Shown: piece after piece, positions 12,578 to 25,900 of the stretch
Layout of the letters: each line of letters opens with the position of its first letter
How positions within the stretch are numbered: the first letter of the stretch is position 1
Assembly: GCA_964020155.1 (NCBI GenBank)
Contig: OZ026546.1
Span: forward strand, 5,267,400 to 5,331,399
Length of the DNA stretch: 64,000 bases
Direction of reading: 5' to 3'
Source of the DNA: Chondrilla cf. caribensis
Lineage: Eukaryota > Porifera > Demospongiae > Chondrillida > Chondrillidae
The notes under the pieces: generated by a model
What the model was told of the DNA's origin: nothing
Seen by the model: the letters and a program-made list of their open reading frames with translations, nothing else
The model's database searches: none
Made by a program: the position numbers and the translations under genes

Positions 12578-12802
12578 TTCCTCATAGTCACGTGCGGTCT
12601 GATGAAGGGAAAGACCCTTTTTCAACTCGCCGTCGTAGACTACTGGGGGAGGTTTTGTCCAGGTTTAATTCTTAGCAATATTAAAAGGTCATTTCCAATT
12701 TTTAATGTTTTTACAAACATGAAATTATCTTCCTTTATCGCTAAAATGTGTTCACTGACTGCAGCAGGCACATAGCACCGAGGGCGAGGTCAGTAAACAT
12801 GT

Positions 12803-13117
12803 TTGCACCCAACAGAGGTTCGAACCGTAGTGAATAGTTTATCTCAAAAAATAAAAGTTCAAAGAGAGAATTACGTCGAATTTAAATTTACTTCTTCACA
12901 GGCAGAATGGCTGAAGGGACTAAGCAGACACTGGAGGAGAAGAATATACCCACGAAAACTAGTTAGATATAAGGCTCAATTATATAATTTGCAGGAATTC
13001 AATCAAGGCTATGGTATAAGTTGTGACTTTCAAAATGTCTCTGAATGTAGTCGGATAACTGAGGATTTATGGCGAATCATAGATTCTGGATTATTTAAAA
13101 TTTTAATGTCAAGTTAA
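12803..13117 (+). other. Short ORF conserved in three intergenic copies (copy 1)
   Basis: An open frame with homologues at 20669-20881 and 40800-40994, each on + and each upstream of an M-gene promoter. The shared pattern is FxSSQxxWLKGLSRxWxRI, a variable linker, LQEFxxxYGIxxDxQNVSECS. The copies differ in linker length by multiples of three and keep the frame, which suggests coding history. I recognise no family. The phrase acttcttcacag looks like a splice acceptor inside the frame, so the real exon may start there. Confidence 0.4.
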
Positions 13118-13671
13118 TATAGAGGATCTGATGTGCATTGATTAATTATTAATGTCCAGTGCTACAAAAAGTACTAATAAAGTGAATACACACTGTCAGT
13201 GCATAGTAACAGCTGTCATCACTGTACATGTTATTACAAGAGGGATTGAAATTATGTAAACTGTAATAATTGACACTTAAATTATATGAGATATTTAACT
13301 GTATAGCATCAATGAAAATAACTGCAAGAAAGAAAAAATAATGACTCACTTTAGGTAACTATCAGGACTGGCATAAATTGCATGTGTTGGTGGACACTGT
13401 TGGCCAGTGTACAATGGTTAAAGGTACTGCATCACACATAATAATAAATTGACACAGATATTATATCCTGTACACTTGGATGCTTAGACTACAAAGAACA
13501 TTTTAGAAAATTACAAAACACTTACAATCTCAGTTCACTGACAGGAATTGCAGTCGTATGTGTCGATGAACACTACAGGCCAATACATATACAATGATGA
13601 GCAACACAATACCACAAGTAGCTAATACAAACAAAATGCCTCCTGGCTTCATCACTCAGCTGTATAATATG
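13118..13671. other. Truncated P-gene 3' flank
   Basis: No gene seen. From about 13.08 kb the sequence matches the 3' flank of the P genes (gaggatctgatgtgcat...caaaaagtactaataaa), but the P gene itself is absent to the left, replaced by the conserved ORF block. It leads into the distal tail exon of M2. Confidence 0.5.
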
Positions 13672-13749
13672 TTATATAGCATCTTCCATTGAGTATATCA
13701 CATTCCTTCCTCTCCCATGCCCTGAACAGTCAAAAATGGCATATTGAAT
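13672..13749 (-). pseudogene. Truncated type II ITIM terminal exon (M2 distal)
   Basis: Starts IQYAIFD after acceptor taacag and follows the family for 25 residues, then meets TAA where other copies read VTYAAL. The first tyrosine is followed by Phe at +3 and the second tyrosine is lost, so neither site is a good ITIM. Confidence 0.6.
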
Positions 13750-14821
13750 CTGTTAGAGAAGAGAAGAATTTATTGTCAGTTTCAGCTGATCATAGAACAC
13801 TAGTAATGTATATAATATCATGACCATGACGTGTTACACATGACAGGATTATTCATCATCGAATCATAGCTATGTAGCTACCAGACATTTCACAGACAAA
13901 CTTATAAGGGGATTTATTGGAAACTGAAGACAGAAGGAGCACTATTCGTCAATTCGATCACTACCCTTTATACTTAGAGCGACGGCGTCGCGTCTAATTC
14001 CTAAACTCTTCCAGCTCTTTTTCTACAGATTTTCCCAATTATATTTTGCAGTCGACATAGCTAATCCACCATTTTATACCATGTCATAATACAAAATGGC
14101 GCGAGTTGCTCCAATAATTGATTCTCACATGCACTAGCTCCAGGGCAACAATGAACAGTTGTTGCTGAATGTGCAAAGCCCTGGAGGGCCATCTCTCCTA
14201 AAAACCTAGGAAGACCTCTGATGCATGCATATGAATACAAGACATCAATTAAACTGCAACTGCATGCATTGCGTATATTGTCCACTACATCAGACTACAT
14301 TGACACCAGATGGTATTATCTGTATTCATTGTTGTATATAACAGAATTATAATTGCAATCTCATTAATTAATATAAATAATTAATCTCAGTGAAATGGAA
14401 AATTTATTGCATTCCATTATAGTTAGCTATCTAAGCATAGAAAATTGTATAGAAATGTGCAATGTCAGTAATGAACATATAACATGCAGTGTATATCAAT
14501 ATCTTGTAAAAGTGTACAAAATAATCATGAAATCGTAGTAGTAACAGCAATTAATTGTTGCCAGATTGACTAAAAGTTATGACTCCATAATCGAAAAATA
14601 TATTGATGAGTAAAACACACACAGAGAGAGAGAAGGGCTAATGAAAGAACCTTGATGCTGTATGCAATCTGCGAGAAAGACAACAAATAGCCGCAATTAT
14701 TAAAATATTATACAAACATTGGCAGGTATTTTGCTATGAATCAACACCTCAGTGTTGTTACAGATGTATACATACATATACTGCCATGTACGTATTCACA
14801 TGCACAACACCTCATATCCAT
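13750..14821. other. Non-coding duplicated block (copy of 2.8-3.9 kb)
   Basis: No gene seen. It aligns with 2.78-3.89 kb, including the agcgacggcgtcgcg patch and the aaaatggcgcgag motif. Confidence 0.6.
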
Positions 14822-14829
14822 ACACACAC

Positions 14830-14915
<86 letters not shown>

Positions 14916-14928
14916 CACACACACACAC

Positions 14929-14974
<46 letters not shown>

Positions 14975-14977
14975 CAC

Positions 14978-15024
<47 letters not shown>

Positions 15025-15045
15025 CACACACACACACACACACAC

Positions 15046-15135
<90 letters not shown>

Positions 15136-15148
15136 CACACACACACAC

Positions 15149-15193
<45 letters not shown>

Positions 15194-15216
15194 CACACAC
15201 ACACACACACACACAC

Positions 15217-15256
<40 letters not shown>
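14822..15256. repeat. Interrupted (CA)n microsatellite, about 435 bp
   Basis: CA array broken by about a dozen CAA interruptions, unlike the pure syntenic array at 3889-4303. Confidence 0.97.
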
Positions 15257-15258
<2 letters not shown>

Positions 15259-15404
15259 ATGCAAGACTCACATGCAAGTCTAAATAAAAATTATAGACAA
15301 TGCTTATAATTATACTACATAGCCATGACTAGAAACATACCAAAGAAAAAGTACACTGAGGTGTACGGGTAACAATTTTACACTTCATCAGCAAACCAGC
15401 ACAC

Positions 15405-15474
15405 CTGTTTAGTAACCTCTTTTAATGGGTCGATAAGGTTGGGAAGTGGTACGTGGTCATTAGAATGCACAGAG
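15405..15474 (-). CDS. Candidate distal tail exon (M2 copy)
   Basis: A 70-nt open segment between acceptor cttag and donor gtgtgc, phase 2 in and 0 out, encoding a peptide that ends DPLKEVTKQ. The same phase pattern as the YQN exon of the M genes suggests it could replace that exon in a distal tail. Copies: 31886-31955 (open), 54897-54966 and 5117-6101 (broken). Confidence 0.4.
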
Positions 15475-15564
15475 CTAAGTATGAGTTCCAAATTAATATA
15501 CCAAATATAAACTCTCACAAAATCATGATAGAAGACACGTACATACTCATATACATGTCTTAGA

Positions 15565-15690
15565 TAGGTGTACCAAGGTGCTCCCCATAGAGGTGTACTG
15601 AGGTGTTACAAGGTGGCCCCTACAGAAGGATCCCGAGGAGTCAACCATAGAGGTGTACCAAGGTGTCCTCCATAGAGTTGTTCTGAGGTG
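15565..15690. repeat. Degenerate GGTGTACC minisatellite
   Basis: Copy of 6191-6310 just beyond the M2 terminal exon. Confidence 0.65.
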
Positions 15691-15820
15691 TTCCATACAG
15701 AGATGTACAATGTGCACAGTATGTTTACCCACACCACACACTTAATGCATGTAACTGACACATTAGTTAATACGTACATATACAAAGTCCACATACATAC
15801 GTACATGGAAGTGGAAGACC

Positions 15821-18800
15821 TCATGACATCTCTGCATATGTCACAGGGTCCACTCTTGTGTGTATCACGTTCCTTCCCGTGCCTTGTTCAGAGAAATCCA
15901 GATCGGCATATTGGGTCTGTTAGGAGAGAAGGAATAGATTTTCCCATGTTATGGTTGTAAAAAGCATTTCACTTATCTATAGACAAGTGATAAACACTAC
16001 AGGCGATAATCATCTCTGAATAATGATGGAATCTCCACAGACACAACATCGTAAATGGACTATTGGGAAATTGAACACTACCATATGCACACTGCATGGA
16101 GACATTCATCCGGGATTCTGGCCACTAGACCACCTGTCCTTAGTAATGGTATGTTAAACATGCAGACAACAGAATACATGCTTAGTGCGCAATATAGCAT
16201 ATACTTGTAAGCGTGCAAGGTAAGTAAATACAAACAACAATGACTTAATAAAGAAACAAATATGGTACTATAGTACAGAGAAAACCACTCAGAAAACCAC
16301 ACAAACACACCCCAACTGGATTTCCTTGCTGCTGCATAACATTCCCAGTACTGACAACCTGTATACACATAAAGAAGTACATGACTGTAGTGTATTGAGT
16401 GATCTCTGAAGGAAACCTCTGTAATAAGGACTAAACGTGAGGTCCTTAATGGACAGGTTCCACTGTACTGTAAGGACACTTGCAATACAGCACACACACA
16501 ACTACTCTCCTGGTGCTATCTGGATATACAGTAGGGGACACACCTTCTTCTTGGGTAGATCCTGATACACGTTCTCCTCCCTATGTTCACGTAGTCTGTC
16601 AGTACAGGGAATTAACTGTCTGTAACAACACAAACATCAACTATACTTCAGACACACATGTGCAGTACTCACTCAATGGAGTTCATCCAATAAATCGTGT
16701 CTGGAGAATTGAAGAAGTGATAATAGTGTAATGCTGATTTGTATACACTGGTTCATATTTTCCTGTTTGTTTTATGGAATAACAAAAGTTTGTTTTCAGG
16801 GGGCATTTTATATAAATTACAATACGAAAAAGTTGGTTCCAAGATTATGCGTCTGTTTTACCGCGGTAACTGTATTTCAGGGGGCCAGATTATTGGGGGC
16901 CCACTGTACCTCATACCTGATACACTGTATGTATGTACGTAGTATACATTTGACAGGAGTTATACTGCATGTAAATCTGACCTTTCCTGCAACAGAAGCA
17001 GCACCAGAATACTTCACAGTAGCCTGCAAGTACACAGGAATTAGGAGTGTGAAGTGTGTTCCCACACAATACTCACTGTTGTGCCATTCGTTACAAACAA
17101 GGAAACATATGTACAAGTGCACAAGGATCTCACTTTTATCTTTGAAAAACACCAAATAGGCAACGAGAACACCCAGGGGGTAGAGCAGGGGTATGAGCAG
17201 TAACAGGAGAACTAGAGCAGCCAGGGATGCTGAAGAGTCAAGTGGAGAAATACTTGGAGAAGTATCTACTACAAATAGACTAAAGTTAAGAAGTACGACA
17301 TTGTGCAAATGAGATCAAACATGATGAATACAAGACAAGTACCTCGTCTACTATAATATAGCAATGGTCTAATCATTAGCTATGAATACCATTAGACGTC
17401 AGGGGCCTAAAGGGGGTGAATTAGAGACTGTGGCTTTTCGTGCGACGCTGAAGTGTCAACTTGAGGAGTACTTGAAGGAGGATCTATTACAGACCAGATC
17501 AAAGATGAGAAGAGCCACATTGTGCGAATGAGATCAAACATGTTAAAAGATACAAGACAAGCAGCTGTTGTACTAGCAATATTCAGTTATGAATACCATT
17601 AAACACCAGGGGCCTACAGGGGGTGAATTAGTGACTGTGATGTTCCAGGATCAAAGGTAGGCATTTGTAGACACACACAGATTACGTACTAGATCCAACA
17701 GCCATGAACTGTCAAACTGAACATACACATGCATGTGTATGTATGTATCTGAGAATGAAGGACATCAATGAAACTGAAATTGAAATATTTCTCAGAAAGA
17801 ACGCAGTCAAAAGAAATGAACAGTCTGTTAAAAAGGCTAATTTGTCACATCATCTCACTCTGTCATGTTAACACTGTTGATCTGATACACTGCAACTGCA
17901 CGCCTATTTCAGTATACACAATGTAAAGTACGTGCCTGGTACACCAGTGTGTAATGTACACTTACCAGAAGTATTAGTACTAGGCCTACATGAATCTGTG
18001 AGAAAAAAAAGCAGAATGAATCAGTATAAAACTGACGAAGATCAGATGAGAACACATCAAGCAGTTGGAACTATATTATTGGTAGGTGCAAGTAGGTCTA
18101 CAGAAATACAGTAATACACATCATGGTGAGCTGCTAATGACAAGTCTACTAATCAATGTACGTAAAACCATTAACATAATACAGTAATAATATGTATATA
18201 CAATGTCATGTGTCTGTCTACATAGGTGTAGGAACCTTTGGGGCAGTGGGGGCAGTTTAGAGGGGGAAAAGTTCTCACTAGCTAAGTCAAATTTGTACAT
18301 AAAGTCATTATCATCCAAACTTTCAATATACGTCTACTAGGTACAATTGGCTAAACTCATACTTCAAGGTGAAGAGAGACAGATGTTTTATCTTTGAACA
18401 TATTCGGGCCCAACACATGAGTTTAATACTCGGCATATTAATTGACATATTGCTATGTTCAAAATAGTGGGCTGCCGTATTATTTTCATTGTTTTACAAA
18501 CTTGATCTCACCTCTTGTTCCAATCCCTGTTGTATTCATGGAAGTTCCGCACATTACACTATTGAGAGTCACAGTAAACAAATACTCAGTACTTGGATTG
18601 AGACCAGTGATAGTACATGGACTGGTTGTACATTCAGCACAACCTGGTGATGGTGGAGTACAGCTAACTGAAGTGGTGATGTCATTAGGTCTACTTGGTT
18701 GGTCCCACTGTAGAGTAAGGGTATCACATGACTTTGCTCTTGCCACTACAATAGCAGGTGCACGTAGTCCTATAGATAGTGGAAGCCATGACAACATACT

Positions 18801-20267
18801 TAGCACGTAATCAATGGAAATTAGGAAACATACAGTACATGTTTACCACACAAATTTCTTTGTGAAAAGTACTATCCGGCAGTGAATGCTGAGAATCATT
18901 AGTAGCATAGTGAATCATGCAATACAAAGTACAGGTATAAAATAGAACTTATCCAGTCTATCCTACTCACCCTGACCCTCCCCCTCATGTCGTGTTCAAA
19001 TGATAAAACACTGAAATGGAGGGACAGGATCCAAACAAGGCCAGATTAGCAGATAAAGGATTGACATGCACTGATAATGATTATTATTATTGGCAACATA
19101 TTATGTACTACTGGATGTATGACATTCAGCTATAAACTGTAATTACATCATTCACATCAAGACGTCAATTCCATAACAGCACATCAATCACAGTAAGTGG
19201 TTGCACATAAACAGCGGCCAAGTTAATTATGAATTAAATTATGATAGTCAAGATGAAAGTTATGAAATATTCCCACGAATATCTACATACTTCGGACTGA
19301 CCTCAAAAGGTCTTCAATGTCAGCGGACTTACGTACATAATGATTTTTATTATTCCAGTAAAGTACACCAAATCTGAATTCCTCAAATTGACAAACTTTC
19401 AGATAAGTGCTAAAGTGATTGGATATCAAAACAGACAACACATCTAAAAGGAGTACAGGCGGGGTGAGTGAGTTGAAACTTAGTCTAGCCTAGTGTACTC
19501 ACATCACATATGTTAATGTAGACAAATCAAGGTACGTATGGCATAGATGCTGGACCAGATAGAACTAGGAGGATGTGGCCATACTACGTACCTATACAAA
19601 TACCTGCCGTCATCTTTACAAATCCCTGCACATGTGCAAAATTTAATTTAGTCTGTTAATACACGTAGTTAGACCATATACTAGCACAACAACTGACCTA
19701 CACACATGATCAAGCAGTATAAGAGGTAGTCCTTAACTGACACAAATCTCAATAGGAGTCAATAACCACTCACCTACTGATATACTAGCCATTCCCAGAA
19801 CATTACTATTATTCGCGTTAATACACTGAATAATTCCTCCATTGTCTGATATACTGAATCCAGAGATAGTGATCCTAGACACGCTATACTGAACATTGCC
19901 TCCTGTATCGTTAGACGTGATCCTGGGATTGCCTATGGCTTCAACTCGTGCCCTGAAAGGTCCCCGACTAATCCCACTCAATCCACTCGTAGTCCATTCA
20001 ATTGGTTTATCAGGTATTGCACAATCAAAGGTCTGTGCACTACCACAATCCACTGAGATGTTGCCATTTGGTGTGAGCGTACCTACACGAAAGTGAAACA
20101 GATTGGCACATAATTTATAAATTGAATAGCCGTATAATATACTAAATTGATCTCAATAGCGTAAAAGGTTTATATAATAACTACTAAACCGGGCGTAGAG
20201 GCTCACCTTGCACAACTTTTAACGCTACGATTAGAATAAAGGATACGTTCGAAGACGAAACTGCCAT
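15821..20267 (-). CDS. M2: Ig-FN3 transmembrane receptor with short ITIM-type tail
   Basis: About 351 aa, the most compact family member. Exons: 20267-20207 signal (MAVSSSNVSFILIVALKVVQ); 20082-19774 Ig; 18769-18512 FN3; 17995-17966 hinge (30 nt, good donor gtaagt); 17265-17134 TM; 17023-16982 Cys-rich (YCEVFWCCFCCRK); 16700-16673 (TIYWMNSIE); 16595-16544 (NVYQDL); one mini-exon 16358-16311; terminal 15916-15821 (TQYADL, VTYAEMS). The first terminal-exon residue is Thr, so TQYADL misses the strict ITIM -2 residue. A second FN3 is reduced to a stub at about 18098 (DLLAPTN), and a deletion joins sequences that in M1 flank the other mini-exons. A partial extra copy of the TM exon start lies near 17460. 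Intron 16719-16910 holds sequence absent from M1. Confidence 0.72.
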
Positions 20268-20329
20268 CGTGCGTAGGTATGTACGTGGTATCTAGGGTAG
20301 CACCATGTACTGGGCGTGGAAGACTTAAC

Positions 20330-20350
20330 AACCGTTTATTTCCGTAAATT
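20330..20350 (-). promoter_or_regulatory. Conserved upstream element of M2
   Basis: TTTACGGAAATAAACGG on the minus strand, 63 bp before the M2 ATG. Confidence 0.6.
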
Positions 20351-20668
20351 AGTCCCCAAAGTCACGCGCAATCGGATGAAGGGAAAGACCCTTTTGCCAC
20401 CGAATTGTTGCGACCTGTAGAGTCGTAGACCACTGGGTGGGAGGTTTTGTCCAGTTTAATTGTTATGGATATTTAAAATTAATGGTTAATTCCAGTTTTA
20501 ATTTTTGTACAAACATGAACTCAATATGCCTTTCTTTATCGCTAAAATGTGTTCACTGATTGCAGCAGGCAAATAGCACCGAGGGTGAGGTCAGTAGCTA
20601 AACATGTTGCACCAACAGAGGCTCTGTAGTGGATAGTTTATTTAATAAAAGTCCAAAAAGAGAATCAT

Positions 20669-20881
20669 GTCAACTTTGAATTTACTTCTTCGCAGGAAGA
20701 ATGGCTGAAGGGACTTAGCAGATTCTGGAGAAGAATACAGAGTAAGAGTATACCCATGAAAGCTAAATCTCAATTCAGTTTAGTAATACACAACAATAAT
20801 TTGCAGGAATTCAACCAAGGCTATGGTATAACTTGTGATTTTCAAAATGTCTCTGAATGTAGTCGGATAACTGAGGATTGA
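20669..20881 (+). other. Short ORF conserved in three intergenic copies (copy 2)
   Basis: Seventy codons then TGA, in the frame VNFEFTSSQEEWLKGLSRFW ... LQEFNQGYGITCDF ... SECSRITED. It keeps the frame of the copy at 12803 despite length change in the middle. No ATG opens this segment, so it may be an exon rather than a whole gene, or a decayed coding sequence. Confidence 0.4.
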
Positions 20882-21502
20882 TGGTGAATCATAGTTTCTG
20901 GATTACATTTGTATTTAAAATTAAATGTCAGGTTGTGGAGGATCTGATATGCATTATTATTAATGTTAAACACTACAAAAGTACTAATTATAATAAAGTG
21001 AATTTACTCTGTCAGTGTAGAGTAACAGCTCTTATCACTGTACATGTTACTACAAGAGGGAACAAAAACATGTACTAAACTGTAATAATAGTAACACAAA
21101 AACGAAATCATACTATATTAAAGTTGATAAGAGATGTTTAACTGTATAACGGCAGTGAAAATAACTGTAAGAAAGAATGATAATGACTCACTTTAGGTTG
21201 CTATACTATATCAGGACTGGCATAAATTACATGCATGTGTTGGTGGACACTGTTGGGCGGTGTACAATGGTTAAAGGCACTGTATCACACATAGATAAAT
21301 TGACACAGATATTAGCTATATCCTGTATTCTGGGATGTTCGTGACTACATAGAACATTAGAAATCTGCTATATAATCACTTATAAACACAGTTCAGACAT
21401 TACAGTCATATGTGTAGGTGAACAGGCCAATACGTATACAATGATGAACAGCACAATATCACAAGTAATGCAACGTTATATACAGAATACCTCCTGGCTT
21501 GA
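20882..21502. other. P-gene 3' flank copy, no gene seen
   Basis: Aligns with 13.12-13.67 kb; nothing else recognised. Confidence 0.5.
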
Positions 21503-22053
21503 TCACACAGCTGCATATGTTATAGCACCTTCCATCGAGTGTATCACATTTCTTCCTCTACCATATCCAGAGAAGTCAAAAGCAGCATATTGGATCTGTT
21601 AGTAAGAGGAGAGATATCTGTTGTCTCAGCTTTAAATGATTGACAACGCACTATGAATTTATTAAGACCATGAAGTGTTACCCATTACAGGATTATTCAG
21701 CACAAATAATACCTGTAAACATTAATAATGGAGCTAGTTGGAGAATGAAGCCTTCCATATGCAGACTAGGCACTTTCAAATTCATCATGGGGTCTGGTCT
21801 GCTAGACCATCAGAATTAGTAGTGATTATACTCAGTCCACACAAATATACATACCAAGTATATTATAGTACATTTCTCATGCACAAAACCCACCAGTATA
21901 ACATTGTAAATGTGTAACATAAGCAGACAAAAAGCCAACGGCAATGTGCTGTATAAATCAGATGAGCACAGAACTATTCAGAAAACTGCACGAACACACC
22001 CCATCCTGATTTCCTTGCTGCGGTATGTATGCATTTTCATCACTGATGACATT
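21503..22053 (-). CDS. Orphan M-type tail: mini-exon plus type II terminal exon
   Basis: Mini-exon 22053-22000 encodes NVISDENAYIPQQGNQDG (18 codons, donor gtgtgttc). Terminal exon 21595-21503 encodes 30 residues starting IQYAAFD and ending ITYAAV, then TGA. Both are open and phase 0, but no ectodomain or TM exon lies to the right on this strand: P1 begins at 22929 in the opposite direction. It is either a relic of a deleted gene or is spliced from a distant donor, which the intervening + strand gene makes unlikely. Confidence 0.45.
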
Positions 22054-22399
22054 CTATACACACGTATACAAAGGAATACATTATACATATTATATGCATA
22101 TACATATAGTATAGATATTATAATATGCAAATCATACACAATTGGCTACACAGTGTGCCCCTCCCCCCCAGTGACCTTTGATTTTTCACAATCTTATGAT
22201 TGTGACCGAAAAATTTCCCCCATAGTGGTGTAGGGCTATACAGGTCATAGCAAGGGGTAAAGGGGCCTTCCCTATATGTTACTTGAATAACATATTAATA
22301 TAACAATAATAATAATAGCAATAAATTAATAAATGTACTTGTTGAAGTGTCAGATTGAGGGGACATGCCCCTCAAATATACAATCGTATTAATGGCATT

Positions 22400-22790
22400 C
22401 GGATTCTTCACTGGATTTGCAAATTGCTTGATCGACTGTATGTCTGATCCCTTTTCTCAGCAATCATAGCAGCTAATCTATTCAATGTCATGTCCACTGC
22501 TTTTCACATTCTGCCAGTGGCTGAAAGCACGAGCAGTGTAATAGAGACATGTTCTACCTCTCGGATACATTGTTCGTACTACTTATGCCATAGAGATGGG
22601 AATGCTCCCCTGGTGCATGTGGAAGCATGCTCAACTGGAAATCTCTGCCCCAAACCCAAGATTTAGGCAAGTTGGACAGTGGCCATACATGACACAGAGC
22701 AGCAGCATCATAAGAAGCACCCTCATGCAGATAGAAACCGTATTCGTCAATCGGTAGAACGCTGAGCCAATTAACTGGAAGCACGTTTCT
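22400..22790 (-). mobile_element. Retroelement reverse-transcriptase C-terminal fragment
   Basis: Minus-strand frames read LPIDEYGFYLHEGASYDAA, then LPKSWVWGRDF and later VSITLLVLSATGRM...LAAMIAEKRD. This order recalls the region after the RT domain of a widespread invertebrate retroelement-like protein (GFxLxKGxFxDAxxLxYGW, CxCG, then FTPLxFSxTGGM and KRLAxLLxEK). Frameshifts and stops show decay. A copy upstream of P2 (42720-43350) shows it was duplicated with the P gene. Confidence 0.5.
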
Positions 22791-22863
22791 CCTCTGTTAG
22801 ATGCATAGCTAACGTCATGCTACCTGTTGCGGTCTACATCCGACCACCCGTGGCTTTGGTAGT

Positions 22864-22884
22864 AATTTACGGAATTATACGTTT
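22864..22884 (+). promoter_or_regulatory. Conserved upstream element of P1
   Basis: AATTTACGGAATTATACGTT, a diverged version of the element, 45 bp before the P1 ATG. Confidence 0.5.
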
Positions 22885-22928
22885 GTTTGGTTTTCAATGT
22901 ATACAACGTGCTACCGTACGTAAGCACG

Positions 22929-25900
22929 ATGACAGTCTCGTCCGCTTCGAACATAATATTGTCCTTTATTTTAATTTTAGTGTTGAATGTTGTACAAGGT
23001 GAGTCGTTATATAATTACGTGTGGTTAAATTATTATTAAGTAAGCCTTTAACGCTATAGAGATCAACTTTAGGCAGCTACATCGATTCATCAAATTATCA
23101 GGCCAATCTGGGGTTTTTTCGTGTAGGTACACTGACACCAAATGGCAACGTCTCAGTGGATTGTGGTAGTACACAGCTCTTTACTTGTGTAGTACCTGGT
23201 GAACCAATTGAATGGACTACGAGTGGATTGGAGGGGATTAGTCAGGGACCTTTCCTGGCACGAAATGAAGCCATGACCAACTCCAGGATCACGTCTAACG
23301 ATACAGGAGATGGTGCTCAGATTAGTGCGTCTTGGATCACTATCTCTGGATTCAGTAGATCAGACAATGGAGGAAATATTCAGTGTATTAACGCGAGGAA
23401 TCGTAATGTTCGGGGAATGGCTAGTATATCAGTAGGTGAGTGGTTGTGTGAGATTTGTGTCAGTTAAGGACTACCTCTTATCCTGTTTGATCATGACAAG
23501 TAACAGAATAAAATTTGTACATTTTGCAGGGATTCCTATAGGCGAAGGTACACGTGTCTGCCACCATCCTCCTAGTTCTAACTGGTCCAGCATGCATCTA
23601 GGGCATGCATACCTTGAGTTGCCTGGACATTACTATTTGTGATATGACTACATATGCTAGGCTAGACTAAGTTTTCAAACTCACTCATCACACCTTTATT
23701 CTTTCTAGATATGTTGTTGTGTGTGACATCCAATCACATTAGCTCTTATGTACAAGCTAGTCATTTCCAAGACTTCAGATTTGGGGAAATATACTTAGTA
23801 ATAGAAATAGAATAGGGAAAATAGAAAAGAGCAATTATAGTCTAAGAAATAATCATTTAATTTAATATGTAAGTTTGCTGACATTGAAGACCTTTTAAGG
23901 TCAGTTCTAAGTACGTATGTAGGTATTCAAGAGAATATTTCATGACTTCCATCTTGACAGTTGGTAGCAGATTATGCAGCCACTGTCTGTGATTGATGTG
24001 TTGTTATAGAATTGTCGACTTGACGTGAATTGGATAATTACAGTTACTAGCTGAATTCCCTACATTTAGTAGTATGTACGTATGTCAATTGTCAATAATC
24101 ATTATCAGTGCATGTCAGTCCATCATTTGCTAATCTGGCCTTGTTCAAAACCTGTCCCTCCATTTTATTATTTTATCATTCATGGTCTCAAACATGATAC
24201 ATAATAGCCAAGGTCACAGTGATTGCTGTCAATGGATTTACTACAACAGACAATGGACATGATATGGGTATTCATCCGACTGGTGTTTAGGAAAATTAAT
24301 GGCTACCTAGCAAAAGGTGGCTGGTTTTTACAGATCAGTATAACTGTTATGTGTATCTTAGGAGTACTGTACTGATGCAGGCAGAGTCTGAGGGGTCTTA
24401 CTCCATTCAGGGAATATGCTTGCCTTTGGAGAAAATGATACTTGACGGCTGTCAACCTACGTATATACGTACCTATACACCTATACTCAACCTATATACA
24501 GGAGTCCAGTAGGCGGACAACAGACAGTTAAAATATTATGTTGCGAAAGCATTGTCAGTGATATTAACATAAAAATGTCCTGCCGGAAGTGAAAGGTAAC
24601 ACCAGGATACATTTAAACACTGACAAAGTGTGACCAACAGCAATGTACTCTACAAAATTAGTGAGATGATTGAAGCTACAGGTTTTGTAGATTCTATTTT
24701 GATAGATGATCTTGACATACCTACGTATGTATACCAGTCTGAGAATGTACATAGGCTGTCATCATTAATATTATATAAATTATATATTAATTATAGCTAT
24801 AACAATGGGTGAGATCAACTGTGTCATGGGTGCATGTATGGTTAGTACCTGGCATCTTTTACTTGCGGTATATAGACAATTTTAATCTATTTTTAACTAT
24901 GAAGTACATTTTGTCAATGAATAAAGTTAATTTTATTACTAAAAGCATACATGGCTAGTACCTGGCATCTTGAATTTCTTGTATATAGACAATTTCAGTC
25001 ACATTTACATATCAAGTTATCTATTTGAGTACAGTTTGTAAATGAATAGACTTTAATTTGTATCTGCAGCTGATTCATTTAATCCTATTACTACTTGGCA
25101 TAGTTGCTGTACTTAAATCATAAGTACGTATGTATGTTATGTATCGATTCACCATGCTACTATTTTGTTTGTAGTATTCATGCACTGTTGTGTTTTCAGT
25201 TATGACAATGTTCTGTGTCCTACCAAAATTTAATTGATGACTGGTGAAGTATAATTATGTTTACCCTGTAGCTTACTTTATGTAATACTTGTTTTATTAT
25301 ATGTACTACTTCCTGTAGACCTAAATACACCTACTAATATGAGGACATTTGCAGAGTCATGTGATAGTGTTACTCTACAGTGGACCCAACCAAGTGTACC
25401 TAATGACATCACCACTTCAGTTAGCTGTACTCCACCATCACCAGGTTGTGCTGAATGTACAACCAGTCCATGTACTATCACTGGTCACAATCCAAGTACT
25501 GAGTATGAGTTTACTGTGACTCTCAACAGTGGAGGGTGCAGAGCTAGCATGAGTACTACAGCTAGAACAATGGGTGAGATCAAGACTAGTGTGTCATGGG
25601 TGCAAAATATTATGTTTAGTGCAGGGCATATTAAACTTTGGTATAATATAGACAAATTCAATCAATTTCATTTGCATTTATCAATTAAAGTACAGTTTGT
25701 AAATGAATAAACATTTATTTGTATAATTTTATCCTTAGGCTATATCAGCTAAAAATTTCTCTTACTTACTGTTATTTGCTATAATAATAATATTATTGTC
25801 TTATTCATTCGTACGTATCTACATATAATATATGTCATGCGTTGATTTGCTTTGCTACTATATTGGCTCATGGGGTTTACTTTTTGTCTTAGTAAATTCT

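Noticed and set aside
22141..22260. C-rich segment tgtgcccctccccccc as a regulatory quadruplex
   Set aside because: Only one C run of useful length; nothing in the paralogous copies supports it.
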